Part shown: positions 16,383 to 25,873 of the stretch, in pieces | How the letters are laid out: each line of letters begins with the position of its first letter | Position numbering within the stretch: position 1 is the first letter of the stretch | NCBI RefSeq assembly: GCF_030929595.1 | Contig: NZ_JAVFVR010000001.1 | Location: forward strand, 558,001 to 622,000 | Direction: 5' to 3' | Length of the DNA stretch: 64,000 nt | Source: Flavobacterium sp. LHD-85 | Lineage (GTDB): Bacteria > Bacteroidota > Bacteroidia > Flavobacteriales > Flavobacteriaceae | Position numbers and translations under genes: made by a program | The notes under the pieces: model-generated | The model's database searches: none | The model's input: only the letters and a program-made list of their open reading frames with translations | Told to the model about the DNA's origin: nothing

Positions 16383-16440
16383 TTTTTTGTTAATAACAAA
16401 AAAAATCAGATTAAAAAGAGTTTTTAAATTGAACTCTTTA
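16383..16440 (-). terminator. Hairpins in the GH30-GH16 gap
   Basis: AAAGAGTT/AACTCTTT (16415-16422 with 16432-16439) lies just after the stop codon of the GH30 gene, and an A/T-rich hairpin around TTTGTTAATAACAAA follows at about 16386-16401. Read on the minus strand they could partly terminate or protect the transcript. Strength is uncertain. Confidence 0.35.
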
Positions 16441-16445
16441 TTAGA

Positions 16446-17918
16446 TTATTTCCAAGTATAAGTTCCAACAGATCCTCCTTCAAGTGAAGTTGTAACCCAT
16501 TTTCCGTTAAATTTAATATTGAAAGTTTCTGTTGCAGCACCATCATTTTCAACAATTAATACTTTAGAGCCCGAAGGCGTAATAAAAGCAACATTTTGCA
16601 AATTGCCAGCTGAATTACTTTCAATTCTAGTTGATCCCATTGGAACAAATTTTGAAGCATGTGCAATAATATAATACGCTACATTACGCTCAAAACTGTT
16701 ATTAGAAGTTATGGTTATAGCACCTTTGCACATCTCACAGCCTCCATCTGTATGAGGACCAAAATTTGCATTGTTAGCCAAATTCCATTCTAATGCATTT
16801 TTACTGTAATTTCTCATCGATCCGATAATTACATTTCGAAGATGCCATTTTAAATCGCCATCAAATTTCCCATCAGAAGAAGTCCATTGTTCTGTAAAAT
16901 AGACATTTTTGGTCGGGTATGAATTATACACATCTGTTAGTGCACTGATATCTCCAGCATATAAATGAAAAGCCGATCCGTCTACAAACGGAGAGGCATC
17001 TGCATCTGCCAAAATTGTTTTTGGATAATTTGGATTATCGCAATTGTGATCGTAGGCAATAATCTTCACACTTAGATTTGCTGCCTTAAATGCTGGCCCC
17101 AAACCATTTTTTATGAAACTTGCCTGATCAGCCGCAGACATATACATGCTTGGGTTGTTTCCGTCATGTAAAGGTTCGTTTTGAGGAGTTACAGCATCAA
17201 TTGTAATTCCTTCTGCTTTCATTTGCTGAATGTATTTTACAAAATACTTAGCGTAGACATTGTAATATTCTGGCTTCAGTTTTCCGCCTTTAAAACTAGC
17301 AACATCTTTCATCCAAATTGGTGCAGACCAAGGTGTTGCTAAGATTAGAATTTTAGGATTAATCGCCAAAATTTCTTTCAGCATGGCAATTAGATTTTTG
17401 TCTTTTTCTAAACTAAATTTATCTAAATTTAAATCTGTTTCTCCAGTTGCAAGATCATTATAAGTAAAAGGCGCTGCACTTAAATCTGAAGCCCCAATAC
17501 TGATTCTAATATAACTTACTCCTATTGCGTTTTCTCCAGAACCAAATAACTCCTGCAAAAGAGCAGTTCTTTTTGTCGCATTTAATTGGTTAATAACATC
17601 TACGCTCCCTCCTGTCAAAGTATATCCAAAACCATCAATAGTTTGATATTTTTGTGTATCCTTAACTTCAATGTTTGCATATGTATTTGCTGTTGTGCCA
17701 AATCCTAATATTACGGATTGTTTTTCCAACAAAGCACTCTGATTGCCCTTTGTGAGCCAGAAATCAACATCTTTTGTAACTTCTACTGGAGGATTTACCA
17801 CTGGCGGATCTATAGGCGGATTTTCTACCGGATCACTTGAAGAGGAACATTTAACCTGAGCCAATACGACCACCATACAGCAAAACGCTTTTATAGTATT
17901 CTTTAAATTAAACTTCAT
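16446..17918 (-). CDS. GH30 beta-glucanase, lipoprotein, copy 2
   Basis: A 490-residue GH30 enzyme with acid/base E248 in TPQNEPLH and nucleophile E343 in YFTEQWT. The signal ends at VLAQVKCSSSSD, a lipoprotein site followed by a proline-rich linker (NPPIDPPVVNPPVEV) that would hold the enzyme away from the outer membrane. It is the paralogue of the GH30 at 12903 and differs from the pair at 17947 and 19492 in the nucleophile loop (TEQW rather than TEGC). A surface endo-beta-1,6-glucanase role is likely. It begins 28 bases after the preceding GH30 gene. Confidence 0.9.
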   Translation of the reverse strand: MKFNLKNTIKAFCCMVVVLAQVKCSSSSDPVENPPIDPPVVNPPVEVTKDVDFWLTKGNQSALLEKQSVILGFGTTANTYANIEVKDTQKYQTIDGFGYTLTGGSVDVINQLNATKRTALLQELFGSGENAIGVSYIRISIGASDLSAAPFTYNDLATGETDLNLDKFSLEKDKNLIAMLKEILAINPKILILATPWSAPIWMKDVASFKGGKLKPEYYNVYAKYFVKYIQQMKAEGITIDAVTPQNEPLHDGNNPSMYMSAADQASFIKNGLGPAFKAANLSVKIIAYDHNCDNPNYPKTILADADASPFVDGSAFHLYAGDISALTDVYNSYPTKNVYFTEQWTSSDGKFDGDLKWHLRNVIIGSMRNYSKNALEWNLANNANFGPHTDGGCEMCKGAITITSNNSFERNVAYYIIAHASKFVPMGSTRIESNSAGNLQNVAFITPSGSKVLIVENDGAATETFNIKFNGKWVTTSLEGGSVGTYTWK

Positions 17919-17946
17919 TTTCTGTGGTTTTTAGTTAGTTGGGCAA

Positions 17947-19398
17947 TTAGTATACAATAGTTTGTATTGCATGTGCCGGAATTGTAATCGTCGTTTTTTC
18001 TTTTTGATTTTCTAAAGAATAAACAACCTCTTTTTCAGATTGATTCATTACAATCGTAATCAATTGTCCGTCAGAATTTTTAAAAGAAGTACTCAATAAA
18101 GATTTATCGCTTGTGGTTTCAAGTACTCTTTTTGCGTTTGGTCTAATGAATTTTGAGAAATGTCCAATATAATAATACATTGGAGTATAAATTAATTCAT
18201 CTTTTGCAGTATCAGCATGGATTGGTGCAAAACAGAAATTACCAACGTGGTTAGGCCCTCCGTTCTGGTCTAAAAGAATATTCCAGTCTGTCCAGCCAAC
18301 TGTTCCATTATTAAAATCATGAATCATATTGATTCCGTAACGTTCTGCATTTCCCCAAAACTGATATTTAGAAGCATCAAATTTTTCAATACATCCTTCT
18401 GTAAAAAGCAGATTTTTGTTTGGGAACGCTTCGTGAACTTTTGCCACAGACTCAAATTGAGGTGGGCCACCATTCCATGTTTCATACCAATGAAATCCAA
18501 TTCCCCATGCGTATTTAGAAACTTCAGGATCTGAGAAAACAAGATTAGCTCTTTTGGTTAGCATATCTCCTCGATTATGATCCCAAATAATGACATTTTT
18601 AGAACTTAGTCCCTCTTTTTCTAAAGTTGGTCCTAGATGATTTTTAAGAAAATCTCTTTCTGCTTTTGGAGTATAAATGCATGATTCCCATCTTTGTTTG
18701 GCCATTGGTTCGTTCTGAACCGTTAATCCCCAGATTGGAATTCCTTCTTTTTCGTATTCTTTTATAAACTTGGCATAATACAATGCCCAAGCTGGAGCAA
18801 ATTCAGGCAATAAAACGCCGCCGTGCAAAATATCATTATTGTCTTTCATGAAAGCTGGGGGACTCCAAGGACTGACAAATAGGGTTAGTTTCCCGCCGGC
18901 TGTTTCAATTGCTTTTTTGATTAAAGGAATTCTATATTTACGATCGTGGTTAATATTAAAAGTCTTTAGGTCTTTGTCTCCCTCAGAAATATAAGTGTAG
19001 CTGTCACTGCTGAAATCACAGCTGTGAATGTTTGTTCTCGCTAAAGAATATCCAATGCCCTTGTTTTTATCGTAATAGGCAGTTAAAAATTCCTGTTGTT
19101 TTTTTGGCGATAATTTGGCAAAAACTTCTGCACTGGCATCTGTAATTGCTCCTCCGATTCCTAGGAAGGTTTGGTCTGTTTTTTCAGTATTTACTAGAAT
19201 AGATACTGTTGAGTTTTTTTGTTGTTTAGTGTTGTTTTTTGAAATTAAATCATTTGATAACGACAATTTCAAATTGGTGTTTTCGGCTGTAGTATAAACC
19301 TTTATTTTATTATTTTTTTGAGCTGTTATTTTTGAAGTAAAACAGCTTAATTGCATTAAGACAAAGGCTGATAAAAATATTTGAGTGGTAACTTTCAT
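17947..19398 (-). CDS. GH30 glucosidase/glucanase, copy 3
   Basis: A 483-residue GH30 enzyme with acid/base E230 in TVQNEPMA and nucleophile E334 in LFTEGCIE. It begins with a hydrophobic signal (LSAFVLMQLSCFTSKITAQ) that could be read as a lipoprotein site at C19 or as a type I cleavage after ITAQ. It is very similar along its whole length to the next upstream gene at 19492 (for example WGLTVQNEPMA/WGTSTQNEPMA, FTEGCIEKFDASKYQFWG in both), so the two arose by tandem duplication. The shared signature is that of GH30 enzymes acting on beta-1,6-glucan or on glucosylceramide-like substrates; the locus favours glucan. Confidence 0.9.
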   Translation of the reverse strand: MKVTTQIFLSAFVLMQLSCFTSKITAQKNNKIKVYTTAENTNLKLSLSNDLISKNNTKQQKNSTVSILVNTEKTDQTFLGIGGAITDASAEVFAKLSPKKQQEFLTAYYDKNKGIGYSLARTNIHSCDFSSDSYTYISEGDKDLKTFNINHDRKYRIPLIKKAIETAGGKLTLFVSPWSPPAFMKDNNDILHGGVLLPEFAPAWALYYAKFIKEYEKEGIPIWGLTVQNEPMAKQRWESCIYTPKAERDFLKNHLGPTLEKEGLSSKNVIIWDHNRGDMLTKRANLVFSDPEVSKYAWGIGFHWYETWNGGPPQFESVAKVHEAFPNKNLLFTEGCIEKFDASKYQFWGNAERYGINMIHDFNNGTVGWTDWNILLDQNGGPNHVGNFCFAPIHADTAKDELIYTPMYYYIGHFSKFIRPNAKRVLETTSDKSLLSTSFKNSDGQLITIVMNQSEKEVVYSLENQKEKTTITIPAHAIQTIVY

Positions 19399-19491
19399 GC
19401 TGCTTAAAAAATCGTTTTAAAAATTAAAAGCAAAGAGAAGACTAAAATGGATGATTCAAATTAGTCCTCTTCATTACTTTACTACAAAATA

Positions 19492-20946
19492 TTAATAAAC
19501 AAGTGTTTGTATAGCGTGCGGCGGAATTTTCACTTCTGCCTTTTTATCTCCAATAATCAAATTGTAGGTAAGGTCGTTTGCCGATTGGTTCATAACGATA
19601 GTCGCCATGGTTCCGTCAGCATTTAAAAAAGAGGTGCTCAATAAAGCACTTTTGCTTACTGCAGTGCTTACTCGCACAGCATCCAGACGGATAAACTTTG
19701 AAAAGTGTCCGATGTAATAATACGATGGTGTGTAGATTAATTCGCCTGTTGTAGTATCTGCGTGAATTGGTGCAAAACAGAAATTTCCAACATGATTTGG
19801 CCCACCGTTCTGATCTAGAAGAATATTCCAATCTGTCCAAGCAACCGTTCCGTTATTAAAATCATGAATCATGTTAGTGCCGTAACGTTCTGCATTACCC
19901 CAAAACTGATATTTTGATGCATCAAATTTTTCGATGCAACCTTCAGTAAACATCAATTTTTTATCCGGATAAGCTTCATTTACTTTTCCAACATTATTAA
20001 ACATTGGCGCTCCGCCCGACCAAGTTTCGTACCAATGGAATCCCATTCCCCAAACATACTTTGATGCTTCTGGATCTGAGTAAATTACGTTGGCACGGTA
20101 ATTCATTAAATCACGGTTATGATCCCAAACAATAATTTTTTTATTGCCAAGGTTTTCTTTTTTCAAAGTTGGTCCAAGATAATTTTTGATGAAATCTCTT
20201 TCGGCTTCAGCTGTGTAAATACAAGATTCCCAAGTCTGAACCGCCATTGGTTCATTTTGTGTAGAAGTTCCCCAAATCGGAATTCCTTCTTTTTCGTAGG
20301 CTTTAATAAATTTCACATAAAAGTTGGCCCAAGTCTGGTAATATTCAGGAAGCAAAGTTCCTCCTTTTAATACATTTTTATTGCTTTTCATAAAAGCATT
20401 TGGTGACCAAGGCGCAGCGTATGTTGTCAATTTTCCACCTGCTTTCTGAATGGCTTGTTTTATTAAAGGAATACGATATTGCCTGTCATGGTCAATAGAA
20501 AAAGTCTTCAGGTCTTTGTCTCCTTCTTCGATATAAGAATAGCTTCCACTGCTAAAATCAGAACTTTGAATTGTTGTTCTTAGCAAAGAATAGCCTATTC
20601 CTTTTTGTGTATCGTAATAAGCATTTAAGAATTCTGCTTGTTTTTCTTTTGAAAGTTTAGCAAATATTTCGGCGCTAGCATCTGTAATTGCTCCTCCGAT
20701 TCCCATAAAAGTCTGAAACTTTTTGGCTGGCTGTACAAAAACAGAAGTTTCTGTTTCTAAAGGCTGTTTTGCAGCAGAAAAAGTCAAATTATCTGTAGTG
20801 GTTAATCGTAACTTTGAGTTTTCTGCAGTAGTATAAACGGTTATTTTTTTGCCGTTGGTTGTAAACTCTTTTTTTGTTTTTGGCTGTTGTGCAAAAGCTG
20901 CTGCAGCAAACAAAAGGCATAAAATTTTTAGGCTATTTTTTTTCAT
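19492..20946 (-). CDS. GH30 glucosidase/glucanase, copy 4
   Basis: A 484-residue GH30 enzyme with acid/base E232 in STQNEPMA and nucleophile E335 in MFTEGCIE. The signal peptide is type I (LLFAAAAFAQQ), so unlike its lipoprotein relatives it should be periplasmic and soluble. It is the tandem duplicate of the gene at 17947; the difference in predicted location suggests the copies have divided the work between surface and periplasm. It is the first hydrolase gene after susD, separated from it by 166 bases containing a hairpin terminator. Confidence 0.9.
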   Translation of the reverse strand: MKKNSLKILCLLFAAAAFAQQPKTKKEFTTNGKKITVYTTAENSKLRLTTTDNLTFSAAKQPLETETSVFVQPAKKFQTFMGIGGAITDASAEIFAKLSKEKQAEFLNAYYDTQKGIGYSLLRTTIQSSDFSSGSYSYIEEGDKDLKTFSIDHDRQYRIPLIKQAIQKAGGKLTTYAAPWSPNAFMKSNKNVLKGGTLLPEYYQTWANFYVKFIKAYEKEGIPIWGTSTQNEPMAVQTWESCIYTAEAERDFIKNYLGPTLKKENLGNKKIIVWDHNRDLMNYRANVIYSDPEASKYVWGMGFHWYETWSGGAPMFNNVGKVNEAYPDKKLMFTEGCIEKFDASKYQFWGNAERYGTNMIHDFNNGTVAWTDWNILLDQNGGPNHVGNFCFAPIHADTTTGELIYTPSYYYIGHFSKFIRLDAVRVSTAVSKSALLSTSFLNADGTMATIVMNQSANDLTYNLIIGDKKAEVKIPPHAIQTLVY

Positions 20947-21025
20947 TCGCTTCCAATTATTATTTTTTTAAATTGAAGTTTAGAAGAAATCAAAAAACGA
21001 GTTCTACCCTTTTGAAGGATTTAAA

Positions 21026-21060
21026 AAATAGCCCATACTCATAATGATTATGGGCTATTT
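21026..21060 (-). terminator. Terminator-like hairpin between susD and the GH genes
   Basis: A perfect 12-bp stem (21026-21037 with 21049-21060, core AGCCCATA/TATGGGCT) with an 11-base loop. On the minus strand it is followed by TTTTTTAAATCC. It lies 52 bases after the susD stop, so it may partly terminate and lower hydrolase expression relative to susCD. Confidence 0.7.
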
Positions 21061-21112
21061 ACAACCAAACTTAAACTTAACTTAACTTTTTATTTTTGTC
21101 GGAATTCAACTT

Positions 21113-22621
21113 TTATTGGTAGTTAGGATTTTGTTTCAATTTAGTACCGTTAAGTTCTGTGTACGGAATTGGGAAAATCTCATCTGTTCCAGCGTCAAAG
21201 CCTCTGTCAGATAATGCAGCAGCTGCATCTCCCCATCTTACTAAATCAAAGAATCTATGTCCTTCACCTGCTAATTCCATTCTTCTTTCATGTTTGATCG
21301 CCGCTAATGTTACAGGCACATGAGGTAGTTTTGCTCTATCTCTAACTGCATCTAGTAAAGCTTGTGCTCTTGCTCCAGATCCTAAAGCTTCTGCTTCCAT
21401 CAAGTAAGTATCTGCAAGTCTGATTACATAAGAGTTTTGTTTGTAGTTCAACTCTGAGTTACCACCACCTGTACTAACATCTGACTGTCTTGGAAGATAT
21501 TTATTCAAGAAATATCCTGTGTCTTGGTAAGCAGGAATATAGTTTGCCTTACCTGCCGCTTTTAAAGCTTTTAAGTCAAGAATTGTAGCACCTAAACGTG
21601 GATCACCCTGCATTGCATCATATAATTTTTGAGTTGCAACGTTGAAAGCCCATCCTGAAGGAAGATTTGGTGCAGTAGAACCTGCTGGTCTAGAATATCC
21701 TCTAGGTCCAACCATAATGTTTAAAGAGTTTCCTTCGTCTCTACCTTGTCCCCAGAATGTCCAGTCAGAGTTACCTGCACTACTGTGAGATACTTCGATT
21801 AATGACTCTTCATTGAATTTGTTTGATGTTACCCATAAATCACTAAATTCAGGCAATAATTTATTACCGTATTGGTTTACAGCTCCTGGCGTACCGTTTA
21901 CTTCTGCTAATACAGCTGCCGCTTCGGCTTTTTTACCTTCAAACAAATACACTTTTCCTAAAAGTGCTTGAGCTGCTCCTTTATTAAATCTTCCAGCTTC
22001 AGTATCTTTTACCACAGTATTTGGTAAAACTGCAATAGCCTCAGTTAAATCTTTCTCTATTTGAGCATAAATTACTTCTGGTGCAACTTGCTCTGGAGTA
22101 TAAATTGTTTCTGTAGTTAATGGCTCTAAAACTAAAGCAAGGTTTTTGAACATTCTTACTAAATTGAAATAGTAAAGTGCACGCAATGTTTTAGCTTCTG
22201 CTGCAAATCTGTTTCTAACCGCATCATTCATTGTTGCAGATGGCAACTTAAATAATAAAAGATTTGCTCTAGAAATACCTTGGTAGTGATCGCTCCAGTA
22301 ACTTCCAGGAATTGTAATAGAAGTAAGTGAATGGGTAGAGAAATTCTGGATTCCTGTTCCATCTGTAGAGCTACCTCCACCAGCATAAAAATCATCAGAA
22401 CCTGCATTTAGCATTGCTACCAAGTTTTCAAAACCTCCGGTGTTTTTTCTCATCGGATCATAAACTCCAATTAAAGCGGCATAACATTGCTGTTCATTAG
22501 AAAAGTATGTACTTGTATCAAATTTTCCTTCTGGGTTGATGGTTACAAAATCTTCAGAACAAGATCCTAGAACCGCCATTGCCACAGCTATATATATATA
22601 TTTAAATTTTATCGTTTTCAT
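21113..22621 (-). CDS. RagB/SusD-family glycan-binding outer-membrane lipoprotein
   Basis: A 502-residue SusD homologue. It has a lipoprotein signal (AMAVLGSCSEDF, lipidated C21) and the typical N-terminal SusD-like segment (INPEGKFDTSTYFSNEQQCYAALIGVYDPM). The C-terminal RagB region ends HERRMELAGEGHRFFDLVRWGDA and EIFPIPYTEL..NPNYQ. SusD lids bind the glycan at the cell surface and close over the SusC channel. It lies 15 bases after susC on the same strand. The cognate sugar, judged from the GH30, GH16 and GH3 genes that follow, is a beta-glucan. Confidence 0.94.
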   Translation of the reverse strand: MKTIKFKYIYIAVAMAVLGSCSEDFVTINPEGKFDTSTYFSNEQQCYAALIGVYDPMRKNTGGFENLVAMLNAGSDDFYAGGGSSTDGTGIQNFSTHSLTSITIPGSYWSDHYQGISRANLLLFKLPSATMNDAVRNRFAAEAKTLRALYYFNLVRMFKNLALVLEPLTTETIYTPEQVAPEVIYAQIEKDLTEAIAVLPNTVVKDTEAGRFNKGAAQALLGKVYLFEGKKAEAAAVLAEVNGTPGAVNQYGNKLLPEFSDLWVTSNKFNEESLIEVSHSSAGNSDWTFWGQGRDEGNSLNIMVGPRGYSRPAGSTAPNLPSGWAFNVATQKLYDAMQGDPRLGATILDLKALKAAGKANYIPAYQDTGYFLNKYLPRQSDVSTGGGNSELNYKQNSYVIRLADTYLMEAEALGSGARAQALLDAVRDRAKLPHVPVTLAAIKHERRMELAGEGHRFFDLVRWGDAAAALSDRGFDAGTDEIFPIPYTELNGTKLKQNPNYQ

Positions 22622-22636
22622 GATTCTTTAATTTTT

Positions 22637-25600
22637 TTAAAATTGAACGTTAGCTCCAAACAGAATAGATCTTGCTTGCGGATAAACTCCTTTATCTACA
22701 CCATAAACCTGACCTCCAATTTCTGGATCATACCCAGTGTATTTTGTAAAAGTTACTAAGTTTTCTCCTGTTAGGTAAAAACGAACCTTATCTGCTCCAA
22801 TTTTAGATGATAAATTACTTGGCATTGTGTATCCAAGAGTTACTACTTTTAAACGTAGGTAATTTCCATCTTCAAGATAAAAATCAGACATGTTTGTGTA
22901 GTTTTTATTTGGATCGTTATTTGTCAATCTTGGATAATCATTTGAAGTTCCTTCTCCATGCCAACGATCTAAAGCTTTTGTCTGATAGTTTGCATTAAGT
23001 ACATCTAACCTTCTTAACCCTTGGAAAATTTTGCTTCCAGCAGCTCCTTGAGTAAATGCCATAAAGTCAAAGTTTTTGTAATCTAAGTTTACTGTAAAAC
23101 CAAAAGTATATTTAGGCACGTTAGTTCCTAAGAATTGTTTATCGTCATCAGTAATTTTTCCATCATTGTTAGCGTCAACCCAACGGAAATCTCCAGGTTT
23201 TGCATTTGGCTGAATTAAACCTCCAGATGCATTTTTGTATGCTGCAACTTCTGCATCATTTTGGAAAATTCCAGCTGTTCTAAATCCGTAAAACTCGTTA
23301 AAAGAGTGTCCAACTTGTGTTCTAGTTACCGGCCCCATAGATTGGAAAGAAGCATCTCCGACAATAAAGTTTGTAGATGATCCAACATAAGTAATTTCGT
23401 TTTTCAAGTATGCAAAGTTTGCATTCACACCCAAATTAAACTCTCCAAGTCTTTTCTTGTATCCCAATTCTGCTTCAAAACCACTATTGTCCATATCGGC
23501 AATATTTGCAGAAGGTGCATCAACAACTCCAACGTATCCAGGAATTACAATGTTTCTTAAGATTCCTTTTGTTGTTTTTTTGTAGTAATCAAGAGTAAGA
23601 GAAAAATCACTAAATAATTTTGCATCAAGACCTACTGTAGTTTGAGAAGTTTCTTCCCATCCTAAGTTTGCATTTGGAAGAGTAGAGTTTCCGTAACCTG
23701 TAGTAATACCTCCTGAAGTTCCAACAGCATAGTTATAACCTCCAACAACTGTTGCTCTATATTTAAAATCATCGATGTTATCATTACCTACAACTCCGTA
23801 ACCTCCACGTAGTTTTAATGTATTCACTACATTGTTCTCTTTCCAGAAACCTTCTTTTGAAACTACCCATCCTAAAGAGAATGAAGGGAAAACTCCCCAT
23901 TTTTTGTTTTCACCAAAACGAGTTGAACCATCACGACGAACAATACCAGTAAAAAGATATTTTTCCATGTAATCGTAGTTCGCACGTAAAAACAATGAAG
24001 ATAATTTGTGCTCAACAAAATCACTTGCTCTGTTAACTCTATCAGATTGTGGAATATCAAAGTTAAAAGAAGCATCCTTGTAGCTTGTAATTGGCAATCC
24101 AAACATTGTTACTCCAATAGAACCACCAATATTTTCAACATAAGCGCCCTGTCCTGCTAAAACACTTAGGTTGTGATCTCCAAATTTATTAGCATAACTT
24201 AAAGTATTCTCTAATGTCCATGCTAAAGATCTGTTATTATTTTGACTGTAATTATTTCTATCAGCCTTCATGTTTGGGTTTAAGAAGAAAACTGGAGTAA
24301 ACATTTCATCTCCCCAATAAGCTAACTTACCACCAAGTGTAGTTCTAAATTTTAAGTGGCTTGTAATATTAGCCTCTAAATAAGCATTTCCAACAAAATC
24401 ATCTGACCAGTTGTATCCTCCTAATCTTGTTTGGATATAACCTAGAGGGTTTGTCATCTCTTGTTGCACTAAAGAAGAAATTCCGTAAGGATTACCATTT
24501 GCATCTCTAACAACATTTGGATTAGTATAAAAACCTGAACTTGCTTCAGTAGGATCTGTTACTACTAGTGGAGTAAGCGGATCTAAGTTAACTGCAGAGC
24601 TTAAAGGTCCTCCAAACTCACTGTTTGTATTACCAATACCTTTTGTTTTTTGGTGTGTGTATCCAAAAGTTTGTCCGAAAGTAAAGTAATCAGAAATTTT
24701 GTGTGTTGAGTTTAATCGGAAGTTTTTCTTTGTATAGTTAGAAATATCTGTAGTAACGATACCTTCCTGATCTTGAATTCCGAAAGAAGCATAGAAAGTA
24801 GATTTTTCACCACCACCACTAATACTTAATTCGTGTGTGTATCTGAAAGCAGAATCATTAAAGATTGCATCCTGCCAATCTGTACCTTTTCCATAAGATG
24901 CTGGATTTTGGTATTTAAGTGCACCTCCGTCATTTAAAGATTTTTCATTCATTAAAGTTGCATACTGAGTAGCATTCAACATATTTAATCTCTTGGCTGG
25001 AGCAGAAACACCTGCAAAACCATTATAGTTTACAGAAATTTTTCCTGACTTACCTTTTTTAGTTGTAACTAAGATAACCCCTGTAGCAGCACGAGTACCA
25101 TAGATTGCAGCAGAAGCAGCATCTTTAAGCACCTCGATAGACTCAATATCACTTTGGTTGATAAAACCAATAGCATTTGCATCTACAGCAATACCATCAA
25201 CAACCCAAAGAGGGTCATTTCCACCTTCTCTAAATGTAGTGATACCTCTTACACGAACTTTAGACTTTTCACCTGGCTGTCCAGAAACTGCGGCAACAGA
25301 AACCCCTGCTACTCTACCCTGTAAAGCCTGCTCAACTCTTCCGTTTGGTACTTTTTCAAGATCAGCCGATTTTACACTTGAGATTGCCCCAGTTACAACA
25401 GATTTCTTTTGAGTACCATATCCGACAACTACAACCTCATTTAAAGATTGTGATTCTGGTTTTAATTGAATTGTAATTTTTGTTCTTCCGTTTACTGCTT
25501 CTGTTACTGTAGCGTAACCAATAAAAGTAATTGTTAGTGATCCGTTTGAAGGTGCCTGAATTTGGAATTTTCCATCAAAATCTGACGCCGTAGATTTTGT

Positions 25601-25747
25601 AGTACCTTTTAATACAACTGTTGCGCCTGGAACAGGCAAACCATTTTCATCGTTAATTATTCCATTTACTGTGACATCCTGAGCCACAGCTATAACCGAG
25701 AATAATAAAGATGAAATACAAAAAACAAGTAATTTTGTTAATTTCAT
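22637..25747 (-). CDS. SusC/RagA-family TonB-linked outer-membrane transporter
   Basis: A 1036-residue SusC homologue. Order: signal peptide (1-22, ending AVAQ), a carboxypeptidase-regulatory-like beta sandwich (about 24-105, DENGLPVPGATV), TonB-box region and plug (SQSLNEVVVVGYGTQKKS; VRGITT; SDIESIEVLKDAASAAIYGTRAATGVILVTTKKG), then the 22-strand barrel ending ...SILFGANVQF with a C-terminal Phe. It imports glucan oligosaccharides with TonB energy. It is the first gene of the hydrolase operon. Its first 60 coding and leader bases are identical to those of the other susC at 32572, and the promoters share an operator. Confidence 0.95.
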   Translation of the reverse strand: MKLTKLLVFCISSLLFSVIAVAQDVTVNGIINDENGLPVPGATVVLKGTTKSTASDFDGKFQIQAPSNGSLTITFIGYATVTEAVNGRTKITIQLKPESQSLNEVVVVGYGTQKKSVVTGAISSVKSADLEKVPNGRVEQALQGRVAGVSVAAVSGQPGEKSKVRVRGITTFREGGNDPLWVVDGIAVDANAIGFINQSDIESIEVLKDAASAAIYGTRAATGVILVTTKKGKSGKISVNYNGFAGVSAPAKRLNMLNATQYATLMNEKSLNDGGALKYQNPASYGKGTDWQDAIFNDSAFRYTHELSISGGGEKSTFYASFGIQDQEGIVTTDISNYTKKNFRLNSTHKISDYFTFGQTFGYTHQKTKGIGNTNSEFGGPLSSAVNLDPLTPLVVTDPTEASSGFYTNPNVVRDANGNPYGISSLVQQEMTNPLGYIQTRLGGYNWSDDFVGNAYLEANITSHLKFRTTLGGKLAYWGDEMFTPVFFLNPNMKADRNNYSQNNNRSLAWTLENTLSYANKFGDHNLSVLAGQGAYVENIGGSIGVTMFGLPITSYKDASFNFDIPQSDRVNRASDFVEHKLSSLFLRANYDYMEKYLFTGIVRRDGSTRFGENKKWGVFPSFSLGWVVSKEGFWKENNVVNTLKLRGGYGVVGNDNIDDFKYRATVVGGYNYAVGTSGGITTGYGNSTLPNANLGWEETSQTTVGLDAKLFSDFSLTLDYYKKTTKGILRNIVIPGYVGVVDAPSANIADMDNSGFEAELGYKKRLGEFNLGVNANFAYLKNEITYVGSSTNFIVGDASFQSMGPVTRTQVGHSFNEFYGFRTAGIFQNDAEVAAYKNASGGLIQPNAKPGDFRWVDANNDGKITDDDKQFLGTNVPKYTFGFTVNLDYKNFDFMAFTQGAAGSKIFQGLRRLDVLNANYQTKALDRWHGEGTSNDYPRLTNNDPNKNYTNMSDFYLEDGNYLRLKVVTLGYTMPSNLSSKIGADKVRFYLTGENLVTFTKYTGYDPEIGGQVYGVDKGVYPQARSILFGANVQF

Positions 25748-25790
25748 TTTTCTAAAAATTTTGGTTAATTAATTAGTAATTTGATGCAAT
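25731..25790 (-). repeat. 60-bp sequence shared by both susC starts, copy 1
   Basis: Identical to 32556-32615 without mismatch. It covers the first 17 coding bases and 43 bases of leader, including TTGGTTAATTAATTAG. It ends inside the -7-like box (25787-25794, TAGTATTG on the minus strand), so the two operons would have nearly the same 5' untranslated region. Confidence 0.9.
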
Positions 25791-25794
25791 ACTA
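25787..25794 (-). promoter_or_regulatory. Probable -7 box of the hydrolase-operon susC
   Basis: On the minus strand TAGTATTG, one mismatch from TAnnTTTG and at the same place as TATAATTG in front of the other susC. It is followed by GCATC in both. Confidence 0.5.
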
Positions 25795-25830
25795 AAACTA
25801 AATTTTTACTTTTCACATCAAAAAGTCACT

Positions 25831-25873
25831 ACAAAAACACATCAAATCGAAATAAATAATATTATAAAAACAC
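25831..25873 (-). promoter_or_regulatory. Direct-repeat operator of the hydrolase-operon susC
   Basis: Two copies of the (C/T)AAAAACACATCAAA type: ACAAAAACAC at 25831 and ATAAAAACAC at 25864, both followed by ATCAAA. The repeat period is 33 bases, about three helical turns. The first copy lies 84 bases from the susC start. The same arrangement precedes the other susC at 32657/32690. Probable binding site of the locus regulator. Confidence 0.65.
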
